Below are positions 19,418 through 20,001 of a stretch of DNA of 20,001 nucleotides, piece after piece (the first letter of the stretch is position 1; every line of letters begins with the position of its first letter). The notes below the pieces were generated by a model. It did not search any database. It was not told the DNA's origin and saw only the letters and a list, made by a program, of their open reading frames with translations. Location of the stretch: NCBI GenBank assembly GCA_019649035.1, contig BMAT01007176.1:150601-170601 (forward strand), written 5' to 3'. The translations under genes were made by a program, and so were the position numbers. The stretch comes from Elysia marginata (Eukaryota > Mollusca > Gastropoda > Plakobranchidae).

Positions 19418-20001
19418 TAAGGAATATGGAAAAGTAAAAATGATGCAAAAAATTGGGGGAGGCAGAATGTGAATGAACTTAAAATGTCAGCGAGTAATTA
19501 TACCAAGTAAAGCTTTTACGTCCAAGTGAAAGTTATCTGAAAGGTCAAAAAGCCAATGCCTTACTATACTAAGCACATTGTACTCAGAACAGACTGAAAA
19601 GCAGTATGACAATACAGCTGCAGGTGTATTTATACTGCTGTAAGTGTAATGTTAAGGAATGCTGGTAAACATTCAAAAGGGCTTGTTAGACTGCAAAATA
19701 ATAATAAAAAAAAGTATTAGCATTACCATTTATATGGGCACAACGTAAAACTCATTAATGATCTCTGAATCATGTCAGTCGGTGAATGTATTTTAAAGGT
19801 CAGCGTAAATGTAACCTTTAGCGTTATAAAAAGCAATGAATCCATGAAGGCTGAATAATTTCATCTCGAATTTGAGAGGGAGAAGGTGGAAGAGGCGGAT
19901 AGAGCTTGCATCTTGCGTATGTGTGAAGGTTAGTTGAAGGGGGCGGTAGTGCGAGACTAGCTTGTGATTTCGAAAAAAAAAACTTTATTTTAATTAGGGC
20001 C
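19418..20001. other. Noncoding sequence to window end
   Basis: No coding or RNA feature recognised. Confidence 0.6.

Noticed and set aside
1..20001. tRNA, rRNA, CRISPR array, reverse transcriptase or transposase genes
   Set aside because: No cloverleaf with a GGTTCRA-type T-loop, no rRNA-like sequence, no spaced repeat array and no catalytic motifs of mobile-element enzymes were found by eye on either strand.

Overview
This window reads as intronic and flanking DNA of an animal nuclear genome. It is AT-rich, has no long ORF except one, carries many (GA)n and (GATA)n microsatellites, and its single convincing coding piece ends at a spliceosomal donor site. The protein is a PDZ-type scaffold, which points to an animal. 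The texture (GA/GATA arrays, scattered TAGGCCTA and CTAGATCTAG words) would suit a mollusc or another lophotrochozoan, but that is an impression and the species cannot be fixed from the sequence.

Layout. The only well-supported gene piece is a minus-strand coding exon at about 12069-12877, possibly starting 8 codons further upstream at 12901. It encodes a basic N-terminus, a disordered segment rich in phosphorylation-like motifs, an SH3-type proline motif, and a PDZ domain. A serine-rich insert of about 68 residues splits the PDZ domain, and the domain is left unfinished at a phase-2 splice donor. The remainder of the protein must lie on later exons. I could not recognise any of them in positions 1-12067, so that whole left side is read as one long intron (or intron plus unrecognised short exons).

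The right side (12.9-20 kb) lies upstream of the exon. It holds candidate 5' elements with only splice-signal support. One is a 46-nt minus-strand exon-like segment at 15149-15194 that ends in ATG and would join in frame to the coding exon. The other is a GC-richer block around 16780-17110 with a strong minus-strand donor at 17061. There is also a striking 47-bp imperfect palindrome at 14518-14564, a G-rich tract at 14330-14351 and a 28-31 bp minisatellite at 13879-13986.

The rest is simple repeats and AT-rich noncoding sequence. A notable pattern is that all the long GA arrays have the purines on the + strand, so transcripts of the minus-strand gene would carry long CU tracts. No rRNA, tRNA, CRISPR array, autonomous transposon, or bacterial- or viral-type gene was found, and no new multi-gene system is visible. 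The most unusual item is the split PDZ exon and its possible alternative start.
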